This document shows positions 34,993 through 64,000 of a DNA stretch of 64,000 nt, one piece after another (positions within the stretch are counted from its first letter, which is position 1; every line of letters starts with the position of its first letter). The notes under the pieces are model-generated. The model was not told the DNA's origin, searched no databases, and was given only the letters and a program-made list of their open reading frames with translations. The DNA comes from Phalacrocorax aristotelis. Lineage: Eukaryota; Chordata; Aves; Suliformes; Phalacrocoracidae. A program made the position numbers and the translations under genes. The stretch lies in contig NC_134288.1 in NCBI RefSeq assembly GCF_949628215.1, forward strand, positions 1,302,001 to 1,366,000, written 5' to 3'.

Positions 34993-35740
34993 TGACTTGC
35001 CTGGAGGCCCCATGTATCCTTGGCATAGACTACCTCAGGGGAGGGTACTTCAGGGACCCAAGAGGGTACTGGTGGGCCTTTGGTGTAGCTGCAGTGGATA
35101 CAGAGAAGATTAAACAGCTTCTTACCCCTTGGAGGATGCCTCCTTTGTGGGGTTGCTGCAGGTTGAAGGACAGCAGGTGCCAGTTGCTACCATGATGGTG
35201 GTCTGGAGGCAATATCACACCAGCCGAGAGTCCCCGGTTCCCATCCATGAGCTGATTTATTAAATGGAAAGCTAAGTAGCGATCAGCAATATTTGCTCAT
35301 CCATATGGCCAGCGTGAAAATCTGATGGAGGCTGGAGGCTAGCAGTGGACTACTGTGACCTTAATGAAGTCATGCCACTACCGAGTGTTGCCGTAACAGA
35401 TGTGCTAGAGCTTCAGTATGACCTGGAGTCAAAGGCAGCCCAGTGGTATGCTACAACTGATATTGCCAATGCATTCTTCTCAGTCCCTGTGGCAGCAGAG
35501 TGTAGGCCATGGTTTGCTTTCATGCGGAAGGGTATCCAATACATCTGGAATCTACTGTCGCAGGGATGGAAGCACAGCCCTGCCATTTGTCATGGACTGT
35601 TCCAGACGGCACTGGAACAGGGTGATGCCCCTGAATGTCTGCAGTACATTGATGACATCATCATTACAGATGCAGAAGAAGGGCCGAGACCACCTCTCCT
35701 CCAGATGTTGGTGAAGGGACTTCTGGTCTGAAACCCCAGA
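34993..35740 (+). pseudogene. ERVL-like pol remnant (protease end and reverse transcriptase)
   Basis: The first frame (34989-35195) reads LEAPCILGIDYLRGGYFRDP, the C-terminal part of a retroviral aspartic protease, then shifts frame. From 35345 an open frame gives RT: YCDLNEV, then TDIANAFFSVPV (motif A; the Asp is present), LSQGWKHSPAICHGL (motif B) and YIDDI at 35645-35659 (motif C, intact). It ends at a stop at 35729, well before the connection and RNase H domains. Frameshifts and truncation make it non-functional. Class assignment (ERVL-like rather than alpha/beta) rests on the general sequence pattern and is moderate. Confidence 0.75.
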
Positions 35741-35969
35741 AGTCCAACAGTGAATACGCAGAGCAGGAGCAGAGAATCCCTGACTCTGGCTGGGTGGGTG
35801 AAAGGGATGGCCAGATTTACTGCACCATGTGGATTTAGTGGTCTGGCACATTGCATCCATGGAGGGCGGGGCACAGGTGCAGAGTGTACCCTAATGCCAT
35901 TGGGGTACAAGGGGACATGTGTGGTTATGGTGTTCATCTTCCCAAGGTCTCCCAAGTTACGTGTGCTGG

Positions 35970-36130
35970 TCCCTACTTTCCAGGAAGCAGCTGGATGTCC
36001 ACTGGCTGATGGGAAGTAGTGAAAAAAATCCCTGCTTTGTTTAGCTTTTGTGCACACAGCTTTTGCTTCCCCTAGTAAACTGTCTTCATCTCAATCCATG
36101 AGCCTTCTCTCTTTCCTTCTATTTTCTCCC
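35970..36130 (+). mobile_element. ERV LTR end fragment
   Basis: CTGATGGGAAGTAGTGA, then TTTTGCTTCCCCTAGTAAAC and TGTCTTCATCTCAATCCATG, resembling the R/U5 end of avian ERV LTRs with an AGTAAA polyadenylation variant. It lies 230 bp after the RT fragment, so the provirus has lost RNase H, integrase and env in between. Confidence 0.5.
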
Positions 36131-37596
36131 TATCTGAGGTCATCCCACCACAGCCTGAGAGTCCCCAGCACGAGGGATGCTGAAGGAGGCATTCATCAAA
36201 TCAGCGGCACCAAGCTGGGTGCTGGCCCCAGCAGGGTAACGTTAGCAGAGCAGCTGCAGCCCCAGGTGGTGCTCACACCTGGTGGCCAATGGTCCCACAC
36301 CAGAATCCAGATGGGGTAACGAAGAGTTGAGTGTGCTGCTCCAAGGCTACAGGCTTTGTGGGGTGAACTCCATGGTAGAAGTGCCCAGCCCAGACTGATC
36401 AGATCCCAAAGGGACATTTTCCCCCCGCGGTAATAAAAGTCTGTGACACCAAGAAATCATCCCCTGTGATCTATTCAAGAATCTGGTAATCCACGCTCAA
36501 GCAGTAAACGGTAGAGTTTCTAGTTGCAAAGGTTAGAAAAGTTTCTTGAGACGGTGTGTCCCTCCCCCTGCCTTGCTCCCTGGTGTGTTCATCTTAATCA
36601 GTTGACTCTTGGGGTACCAACATAGATTTCTGTGAATTAGGATTACCTCAGCCCTGGCATCTATACGATCCATACCCAGCGCTCATTCTGCCAGCCCTGG
36701 GGGTGACAGGCAGGGTGGAAGGGTGGTGGCCCCCAGCCCCAGGGCTGCCCTCCCATTATTCTTGCTTCCAGTGGGGCAGGGGACACGCACACACACTCTG
36801 TTTGTCTGAAAACAGGGATGTGCTGGGCCAGCAGGGACCCCTTTGCTTCATTAATCACTGATGGCTAGGCAGCGATGCTGCTGCCATACTCATCCTCTAA
36901 GCCCTCTGCCCGACCCTCAGCACCAAAGTTCGAGAGGCGCTCATCCCACTGCTCACTCCCATGGTGAGTGACTCAGGCCTCAGCAGCTCTGCTCACAGGG
37001 GGCTCCATGTACTCCCCTGGCCCTGCTGCCGCGGGGCCTCCCTGCACTGCTGTGCCTGAGCTTGCCTTCGTGCGGGACGGAAATGCTCCATCTGCTGCGA
37101 GCAAGCCTGTAACCACCACACACAACTTGACGCAGGCCAAGCCTCTCCTTTCCCTGCCCCTTCTTTTTGGAGACAAGGGAATATTTTGGTAGTGGTTGGA
37201 CACACAGATAACTCCTTCTCCCAGGTCCCAGGCAGGGGTCAGCTGGGCCAAAAAACATGTGACGGCTGCCCACAGCTGTGCGTGGGGCCAGCGGGCACAA
37301 CAGCACTCTTTTCCCCACTGCCCTTTTTCCAGAAAGGCATTTTTGGCCAGGATCCTGCCACCAACTCCAAATATGAAGTGCAGGGGCTGCTGCTCATTAG
37401 GGATTCCAGCAAGAAAGGTATTCAAACTCTGTAAGGTATTCAGTAAAATATCTTTAAATTAAAAGACCTGGAGATAACAGGAGAAAGAAAAAAAAGTATA
37501 ACCTTATGTCTCTTCGGATGCTGGGAACCCCGAGTCATGGATCATCGGATGGACCTCCAGCCAGGGCATGGCATAGGGTGCAGGGGAGATATTCAT
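36131..37596. other. Intergenic, no gene recognised
   Basis: GC-moderate DNA with chance open frames on both strands. No repeat family identified. Confidence 0.4.
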
Positions 37597-37835
37597 TGGC
37601 ATCGTGGTCTTTTAGGGGTTTTATAGGGTTTTCCCCAAAGTAAACAACTCCATTCATCATTTCTGCAGGTAAGCAAAAGGCTGTTTAATGAAAACACACT
37701 GCTCTGCTTCAAGACAAAGACAAGGACAGGCTGGTGACATCATCACCAGGTGCTGAGTGGGAGCTGCCTACTGGCTTCTCCAGTGCAATCACCCTGTGCA
37801 GCCCGTCCTGTGGCCAGGGGGTATATGCAGCCAGG
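37597..37835 (-). repeat. LTR-like repeat, copy B
   Basis: Partner of copy A at 30998-31226. On the minus strand it has a TATA-box-like CCCTATAAAACCCC. If A and B are one provirus, this is its 5' LTR and 6.4 kb separates them, most of it later insertions or foreign sequence. Confidence 0.5.
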
Positions 37836-38700
37836 TCCGAAGACCAAGCTCCCCCCGTGGCATGTGCAGCCCGGCCAGGCCAGCGCCCCTCGGGTCAGCA
37901 CTGCCGGGCCCTCGATGCCCAGCAGCCTCACGGCAGGATCAGCGTGGGGCTGAGCTGGGGATCTTCCAGTGTGCTCCAGGAGCAGTCAGGCTGTGGCTTG
38001 GCTTCGGAAGGGGAGCCTTGTGCGGACAGGGAAGGAAGAGACAGCAATCTTAACTTGTTTTATACATAAACACAGGTAACATGACAATGGTAAAGTGCAT
38101 GAACTCTGTGATAAAACACGGAGAATCCAAGCAGAGCAAACTGCAGCGAGCTGGGGAGGCAGTGCGCAGACAGCAGCAGGCAGCCCTGAGGCCATCCTCA
38201 GTGGTTCTGAAAACCACCCATAGTGAGCACAAAGGAAGAGAGTAGAAAGGCAGCTCGCCATGGGCTGCTGCAGGTAACCTCTGCCTTCCCTTCCTCTGCT
38301 GCTGTCAACCTTAATGTGAGAGACTGGAAGGAGTGTTTGCACCTCTGACAGAGCATGCAAGGGGCCGAGAGGAAGATGGGCTCAAGTCAGCGGACTGTGG
38401 TTTGGGGGACCAGGTATCCGTGAACCAGCTCTGCATGGTTTTAGTTGCATCATGTCTCTGCACGCGTGGTTGTTGGGTCTCTGAGCCTCTGCTTGTGCAC
38501 TGAGCTTCCTTTCCATTCAGCCTTCTCAGTCCCTGCCAGATGTACCACCCCAGCAGCCTCACCAACACCTCTCTGGAGCACTTTTTCTTTTTAATTAGGC
38601 AGCAGAGATTCATGGTACTATGAAGGGTTCTGTCCTGCAAGAGCCGCCCTCTCCTCTCGGAGGCAGAACAAGCAGGCGGAACAAATTTACGGTAAAAGCA
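37836..38700. other. Intergenic, RALGAPB upstream region
   Basis: No gene or recognised repeat. A minus-strand AATAAA (seen as tttatt at about 38712) sits at the left edge of the CpG island. I found no gene for which it would be the 3' end. Confidence 0.4.
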
Positions 38701-38832
38701 CTGGGCAAATCTTTATTGTAAAACTCGGCGGCTGCAGCCCGCTGGCGGGGCTGGACTGGGTGGGCGAGTCGCGCGCGGCCTCTTTAAGAGGAAGAGGGCG
38801 GCGGCGGCGGCGGGCGCGGCGGCGGCGGACTC

Positions 38833-38923
38833 GCGCATGCGCACAGCCTTCCCCCGCGACCTATTCGGCGCCGCCGGCGCGGGGGGCAGGAGGTTCTTCT
38901 CTGGCACGGCCGCGCGCATGCGT
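38833..38923. promoter_or_regulatory. Paired NRF1 motifs
   Basis: GCGCATGCGCA at 38833-38843 is a perfect NRF1 palindrome. A second, GCGCATGCGTA, lies at 38913-38923, 80 bp downstream. Both are about 120-280 bp upstream of the RALGAPB first donor, a typical NRF1 position. Confidence 0.65.
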
Positions 38924-38959
38924 AGGTCGCCGCGGGGCCCGGCAGCCCGCCGTGCGCTT

Positions 38960-39111
38960 TGTGGCGCTGCCGGAAGCGGGCGTGAGGCCGATCGGAGCGG
39001 GACATCGCGGAGCGGCGTCTCCCCTCTGTCGCCGCGGCACCATGGAGCCGGCGGCCTGAGGGTGGAGTGGCCGGCCGTGCCCCGACATGCCCGCCGGGCC
39101 CTTCGGCGCAG
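38960..39111 (+). other. RALGAPB: RALGAPB exon 1 (5' UTR; start approximate)
   Basis: The donor GCGCAG/GTAAGG at 39111/39112 is near-perfect and lies in the CpG island. The next coding exon begins at 45537 with 30 nt of leader before the ATG. The transcription start cannot be read from sequence, so the 5' limit given is a guess between the NRF1 sites and the uORF. Confidence 0.65.
39042..39059 (+). other. Upstream ORF 1 in the RALGAPB leader
   Basis: CACCATGG, an optimal initiation context, opens a five-codon uORF (MEPAA) ending at TGA. It would be translated if the transcript starts upstream of 39042. Confidence 0.5.
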
Positions 39112-42100
39112 GTAAGGCGGCCCGGGCCCTCCCGCGGCGGCGCTGCCCGCGCCCGGCCCGGTCCCGCCGCCGGCGGGGCCTGTGACGGCGGGGCGCCGCC
39201 CGGGAACCGCCGCCGCGCTCATCTCCTGGCCGCCCGCCCGGGCCGGGCCTGCGGGCATGGCGGGGCCGGGGCGGGCGGGAGCGGGCCTCGGGGCGCCCCC
39301 TCGCACCGGCCCGCCGCCCCCTCGCACCGGCCCGCCGCCCCGAGGCCCTACTCGGCCTGTGACCCGGCCTCGGGGACCGGCTCCAAGCCGCGTTTCGGGT
39401 CCGCGAAACGATTGTGAGGTGCCGAGGGCGGCCGGTGAGCTTCCCTCCCCCGCGGGCGGCTGTCGCCAGCGGGAGCGCGGCCGTGACGGGAGAAGCGGTC
39501 GTGGCTGTCCCCGGGCAGCTTGTCACCGGTGACCGGGCGGTGCGTGTGCGCCCGGCTGTCGGCCCCACGGGCTTTGCAGAGGTTCTGCCTTCCTTAGAGC
39601 ATTTCCCGTCGCGTTTGATCGTCCCGGCCTGCGGACAGCGGATCAGGTTTCCTTTGGCAAGTGGAAGCAGCAGGGAGAGCGCAGCGAGGCTTGTGCCCCG
39701 CGCTGAGGGGGCGCCGGCCTCAGGGGGCCTGTCCTGGCTGTGCAGCGTGTGAAGCTGCACAAGCAGCTGGACTGAGGAAAAAGTGTGAATGTAAAATAAA
39801 GGGTGGAGTAAAAACGATTCTCGCTCTGCGTCAGGGGAATGCACGATTTTGCCGTGGAGTTCGTGCCGTAGTTTTTGGCACAAGTGAGGGATGTGAAAAC
39901 TCCTTAAATTCTCAGATGACCTGCTTGAAAGACAACTTTCTCAACCCTGCTTTTAAAGCCAAGAATGATAGTGGGAAACAAAGAGTGCTTGTGTCTGAGT
40001 AATGCACCTTGAAAGCAGAGCAATAGCCAAAACCTACAAAATCCATGGATGTTTCTGCTTTCCTATAGCTCTGTTAATCTTCAGATGTTACAGTATGCAA
40101 TTTTTAGGCAGCTTTCTCTGTGGCGGGTACACTGCTCCCTTCTTTGGGAAGGGTGGTGTCCAGTGGCGCTGTCGGGAGCCAGCGTGGTGATGGGGTGTGT
40201 GAAGTGAGTGAACAGGGAGGGCTGGGGAACGTGAGACCCCAGCCCTGTGGCTTAAATGGCACCTTATGTTTGAGACCCAGCCTTCCCTGTGTCAGGTTAA
40301 TGTATTAACTTCTGCTACAGTTAGGTGATAAAATCAGACAAATTATTTTTCCCTGGGCAAGGGGAGCTGTGGTTCTCTTCTCTTCAGCAGTCCTGTGGCT
40401 GAATGGCCTAGGAAAGGATGACATGAGTTCCTGTTCTGTCTGTACCTGATCTCTTCCTGCCTTGAATCTAGACTTTTTCATTTAATAGTAATCCTGACAT
40501 GCATCCCCATTTATTCTTTAACAGAATACTGACTTTAAAAATAACAGCTTTCTCCTGGTGTTTCTCTCTGATGGGTCTTCTGTTTGGCTCTTGCCTCTTT
40601 TATTTTTTGCCTGTTATCTGCTCTCCCTATTGTCCTTTACACATGATGTGTGCCTAAGGCAGAGCCTACCTGTTGGATGGGCTCCAGAGATGAGCTGCCT
40701 GGAGGGGACTGTGTTTCTTCAGTCCTGGTGAACTTAATATGAGAGGGGCTGAGTTAGTCTTGCCAAGATCTAAGTTGCTGTCTCCAGCAGATGCTTGGAG
40801 GGCAGAGGGGCAGCAGCATCAAGGAGGGGTAAGTGGCAGTTGTCCATGCTTAGGACATTGCAGGCCTCGGCTGGCTTGAAAAGTTGCTCATAAACTGCTC
40901 ATAAAATTGCTCTTTGGTACGTGATCCAGGGAAGGCGTGTTGTGGCAAGATGGCTTTCTGACAGTTATTGTTGCCTCTAGAGAGCGGGTGTCAGTACTAT
41001 TGGTGTAGTAAGGTTGTGTTAGAGACAGGGATTACTTGTTTTCTGTGAAATACTTATAAAGTGTATCTAATATACCAGAACTTTATGGTGTAGACCCGTT
41101 TTGTTGATGCTTCTCTAGTTTAGCCTCTATTAGGTCTTCAGTCTTCCTTGGGAGTCTCTCTGCTGGTGGTCTTTGCACCTACGATATTAACAACAATTGC
41201 TGCTGTTGAATTTTCAGTTCAGGCTCTGCTTTTTTGGTTCTGATAAAACCCAAGAAGCATCGATTTTTGGGACAGCTTTCCTTTGTGCTTGAAATCCTTT
41301 TGCAATGTAGGCAAACGTTTCATTTTATGTATGAAGCTGCTGAGCACAAAGGGCTAAATGTTCACATTTTCCCCCAATGCTCCCTTCCCTCAGCACATGC
41401 TTTCTGAGGAACTGCTTCGTACGCCAAGACCGGTTCCCTGACCTCTCCCCTGCACACTGTCCGAAAACCCCACCCCTGCTTTAGGCTCTGAGCTCCTGCA
41501 TATTCCTTCAAAGAACTTGCAAAATGTGGGCCCGTTATTTAGTTAGGTAATTCTCACTGTCTAACTTTGCTTATCGAGGAGTTTCAATATTTTGGCTGCA
41601 GCTTGTTCACATTAAGTCTCTGGGGACTGGAAATAGAACTTAAGTATCTTTATCTTTATTTTGGGCATTTTATGGGCTCACTAATAAGTTCTTTCACACT
41701 CACCAGCTTTTGCAGTGTTTATGGACTGGGGTCTTTGGTCTTAAATGCTGAAACATCCATTTTCACTGGTTTATATGGTGATAATTCCTAAGCTGAAATG
41801 GATCTGGAGGGAATATATTGAAACCCAACTTATTATCACACTAAGGAGTATTGGGATTATGCTCAGTTTCATAGTAGATGGTAAATATTTTAACTCCACA
41901 TCTCTCAGTTGTTCTGCCAGTGTTAGTGCTGACAATTTCTTTCCAGATCTTTTTGTGAGAATCTGGGGATGTTTTATTTAGTGCAGCCTCTGGTATCATA
42001 AACATGACCCCTTTCCAAACTTGAGGGAGTGTAAAACTGCCTGGTAAACTTCAGGCTTTATTTATTCTTCTTCCCATCCCTCCTGTTAATTAGGTTGCCT

Positions 42101-45100
42101 GTCATTCTGAGAGTCCTTAGTGATTTGAATGTCAACAAGACATATGTTTATGTGAAATATGAATATTCAGCTGCATGAAACTTAGATGCTCTTTGGGCCA
42201 GCAAGAGTGCTTTTCTGAGGCTGAAGTGCAGAAGCATTGCAGAAAGAGAAGTCAAAATCAGTGTATGCTGTTTGCGTGGTATGACAGTTGCTTTTTAACC
42301 CTCCAATTTGCTGTTGCTGTTTAAGTAATTTGTGATAAATACAGCCTCTTCTGAGGAAGAGAGTACTGCTTGTACAAAGCATTAGGTGCCTTTTGTTAAA
42401 AGCAAGTTATAGAACTGTCAGTATGGCGAATCTGCCAAAACAGAATGTGGTAGCAGATACAGTTGTGTAGGGAGACTTACCAGCCTTTTTTAACTTATAT
42501 CCAGTTGTAAGAAGCTGCATAGTAGATGGGTTTAGCTATACCCCAACCCAATGAATGGCAGCAATTTCCAATTCAAATGGCAGATGAAGTGGAGTCTTAA
42601 ACGAAAAGTGACTTGCAAATCAAGACTTCTTACTGCTAAATGTAGGGGGCGAATAAATCAATACCCTAGGAAATCCCACCTCAAGAGGATTTTACATCTG
42701 AAGCAATCACTTGTTTCTGTATTCCTTGTATGTTGGTAAGACTAACAGAAGATTTTTTTTATGGCAGGACCAAAGGAAGTATTGAATATTAATAAGATAG
42801 AGGTTTGATGAAGGCACCACAGGTTTTGGTTACCCCGTCCTTCTGCTAACCCTCTCTTAAACATGGTATGTTATATCTATCCTGTGTCTGTCACAAATGC
42901 TGCGCCTCTAACAAGTGTGTGGAAGGGTGACCTGAAAGATCTTTGCATCTTTGCTTCAGCATGGCAGGGAGCTGCATGAAGGCAGGTGATGTGTCTTCCC
43001 GTTGCTTTGCCCTGGTGCAATGAGGGTTTTCCAAAAGGCAGCAGGATTTGGGAATCCTTGTCATCTCCGACTTTTGTCTTCTAGACAAAAAAGCTCCTAC
43101 ATAGGCACTGCCTACAATTTGCTTGTGCAGTGCAACAGTTCCATACTTCTGGTATAAGGGCAGCCACAGTAAGTGTGCTGGCAGTTATCAGCATGCTGAT
43201 AAGTTCCTGCCACGAGCTGTTAACTGCCAGTCCTTCAGCTGGAGTGTGGCAATGGAAAGTACGTGCTGCTTTATCAGTTGGAATCAGTTTATTTAAGCCA
43301 ACGCTCCTCAGATGGTGTTATGTGCTTCTGTAATGAACTTGAGCGTCAAATGGGAGGAGTGGAGAGCACCTTCGCCCTTCCCTGGTGGTGAGCAGCAACG
43401 CTGGGGGAACGGGCACGGGCATGCTGCTCTGGGGGTAGAGGCAGTGCTGTGGGCCAGAGAGGGGAAGGGGAAATCTTGCAAAGTGGATGATGCTTCACTT
43501 CTGTCCCTCCTTCTTCTACTCCAAACACAAGTTGGAGACCAAGGCAGTGTTCAGGTGGGACAGAAATGGGAAGATGAAGAGGCCTAGTGGGTATAAGGTA
43601 TGAAGAAAGGGGAAAAGATAGCAGTGACTTGAAGCCATCACTAAGGATTGTGGGTCATGTTTAGTTTGGGTGGGTTTTCTTGTTTTTATTGGTGGCTGTT
43701 GTTGCTGTTGTGGCTTCTCTGTGTCCCAAGAGCTAGTGTCTTGGAATTGTTGTTTTCCTCTAAGCCTAAGGGTTTTGACTGCAGTGGCATGTGTGTTCCC
43801 CCTGCTACGGCCCCCAGAGGAGACAAAAAGCCTAAAGGATGGAGAGGATATGTCTCCTAGAGGCTGTGGCTCCTCTGATTAATTTGCTATCGGATGAGCA
43901 CACATGATGCTGCCTCAAACCAGGAAGGATATAGCTTGGAAAACCAAGATCTTGCTGCCTCGCCTTCCCCCCCTCCCTTGAAGGGAATCATCAGGCTTTT
44001 TACATAGGTTTTGGGTGTAAGTGAACGCTTGGGGAGTCAGCTAAATAGGCAGACCTGTTTAAATGGTGGCTTGTCCCTAGGAAGGTGTATTTCCAGGCCT
44101 GGCTTCTTGTTTGGTTTTGGGCCAAGGAATGTCCAAGGGAGGCGTTCAAAATATTCCCTGTATATAACTAGCTGGCTTCCAAAATGTGCCAGCTAAGTGT
44201 AGCTGGCAAACGGTCCTTGGAGTGCTGTTGGTGACAGCTTGGGCTGATCTAAGCTCTGGCTGTTGAACTCTCCTGGCTTTTCTCCTGTGCCAACCCTGTT
44301 TCCTTGTTTTATTGTTCACGTGGTCAGCTGGCTCAGATAACTGATAAAAAACTGCTGGTGGTGGTGGGAGAGGATGAAAGAGATAGTGCAGTCCCAGTTC
44401 TGATGGCTTAGGCTGCTGTGGCACCACCTGCTTAAGTAGCAGTTTTAATGTTGCTGTGAGTGGATACAAAAGCCTGCTGCTGCCAGAGGGGATGCTCCTG
44501 CCACCGCACCTGGCTGTGCATCCCCACTGCTCCTCTGTGTTGGCACAGATGTTTCTCTCACCTGAGTTAGGTCAGATCTTGATCCAGATAAGAACTGTCT
44601 CAGCAGACAAGAAGTTTGTGCTGGCTTAGCTTTCCGAATGTTTTGATGCGTAGATCAAAACTGGCAGCACGTGGCAGATCTCCTTGGGCTGCCCAGTGAT
44701 CCTGGCCAGCAGTCCCGTGACTAGCTGCTGGTCTTGTCGCGCTGTGCCTCCCTGCTCCCAGGGCTGCGTGCTCTGGCCAGGCTCACTGTGCGGCAGTGAG
44801 GTGCTGTGTGTGCTGATGGAGCAGCACATGCTGCTGCCCTCGGGGCAGGAGGGCATGCCCTGCCATGCTTCTGAGCAAATGCTGGCTGAGAATGACTGTA
44901 GAAGCATAGCTTAACTTTTGCTGCTTCTAATCTGCCTCTCTTGGTTGTGGTTTTGCAACAATGCCAACTCCCCCCCCACTTAAAAAAAAAAAACCCACTG
45001 CTGCAAAAACCTGGTTAGTTCACTGTCTCTGAGCTGGCTCAGTCTGCAATAAGGGAAAATGCACAACTGCAGCTGTGCTGGGAGCGTCGTTGAAAGGAGA

Positions 45101-45559
45101 ACTCTGTGCTTCTTCTGTCTTGTTCTGAGCGCACTATCTGGAAGATTTTCTAGTGGCTTTTCTGTCCTGATTCTTTGGGATAAATTTAGATTAGGGAGTT
45201 ACTGTATGTGTGTATTGACTTTACAATGATTTGAAGTGCATTAGGGCATACCTAATTAAGTTTAAGTGTATCAAATGGGCTGCTAGCCCCTAACTGAAAC
45301 TTAGTGTAATTATTTAAAAAAAGCCCAAACAAGCAAGGCTATATTAAAAAAAAAAAGGTTGAAAAACAGCTGTTGGAGTATCTTCTATGTTTTCAAGTGT
45401 GTGACATGGACAGATGCGTCTTGAATTTTCAAGAGTACATACCATAGCAAACAGCCTCAGTTTTGGTAATTCATGTTGTAGACATTTCTACTAATTATGT
45501 CTTTTTTTTTTTTTTTTTCTTTCCTTGCCCCTCCAGGTTTTATGTGGATTGTAGCATAG
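39087..45559 (+). other. Upstream ORF 2, spliced across RALGAPB exons 1 and 2
   Basis: ATG at 39087 reads MPAGPFGA, crosses the exon 1/2 junction as a Gly codon, continues FMWIVA and stops at TAG 45557-45559. That is seven bases before the main ATG at 45567. Close spacing favours regulated reinitiation or leaky scanning. Confidence 0.45.
39112..45536 (+). other. RALGAPB intron 1
   Basis: 6.4 kb. GC-rich near the island, then AT-rich. No repeat family or gene recognised. The long T-run at about 45502-45519 belongs to the exon 2 acceptor tract. Confidence 0.7.
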
Positions 45560-45566
45560 AGGCACT

Positions 45567-64000
<18,434 letters not shown>

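Larger units (their letters stand above)
38715..39570 (+). promoter_or_regulatory. CpG island, RALGAPB promoter
   Basis: About 850 bp of CpG-dense DNA with GGC-repeat runs around the first exon of RALGAPB. Two NRF1 palindromes lie upstream of the first exon. No TATA box is obvious. The large open frames on both strands in this island are composition artefacts. Confidence 0.85.

Noticed and set aside
38713..39883. Open frames up to 340 codons around the RALGAPB CpG island
   Set aside because: Same composition effect. The RALGAPB exon 1 donor and known start in exon 2 explain the locus.

Overview
This is vertebrate nuclear DNA, almost certainly from a bird. The evidence is many CR1 LINE copies (some with the avian ATTCTRTGA-type 3' tail), endogenous-retrovirus remnants of avian type, large introns with GT/AG ends, two CpG islands, and a gene whose protein is recognisably the vertebrate RALGAPB. 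There are no prokaryotic features, tRNA or rRNA genes, or CRISPR arrays.

Layout. (1) About 2.3-21.9 kb, minus strand: a spliced coding gene that I reconstruct but cannot name. Nine exon candidates join in one frame (211 codons plus stop), from a CpG-island start at 21.85 kb to a stop at 2.35 kb. Its introns carry several CR1 insertions: a 3'-truncated copy 5 kb from its end, a large antisense-to-plus copy at 10.3-13.7 kb with a 22-bp tandem repeat, and an old copy at 17.1-18.2 kb with a younger CR1 tail inside it. (2) About 21.4-22.3 kb: a CpG-island promoter with NRF1-, YY1- and ZNF143-like motifs. (3) About 22.4-38.7 kb: intergenic DNA holding a retroelement graveyard: two LTR-like direct repeats at 31.0 and 37.6 kb, an env-like fragment on each strand, a separate LTR at 32.85-33.29 kb, and an ERVL-like protease/reverse-transcriptase fragment interrupted by a CR1. 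(4) About 38.7-39.6 kb: a CpG island with two NRF1 palindromes and the first, non-initiating exon of RALGAPB. (5) 45.5-61.1 kb, plus strand: RALGAPB coding exons for the first 471 residues. The rest of the gene lies past the right edge.

The two genes are transcribed divergently from CpG islands about 17 kb apart. RALGAPB is the regulatory beta subunit of the Ral GTPase-activating complex. The minus-strand gene has predicted alpha-helical segments and a C-terminal coiled coil, with no function that I can assign. Exon coordinates for RALGAPB are secure because all eight junctions keep phase and the protein is recognised. The minus-strand gene model is an inference from splice signals, open frames and phase, and needs RNA data.
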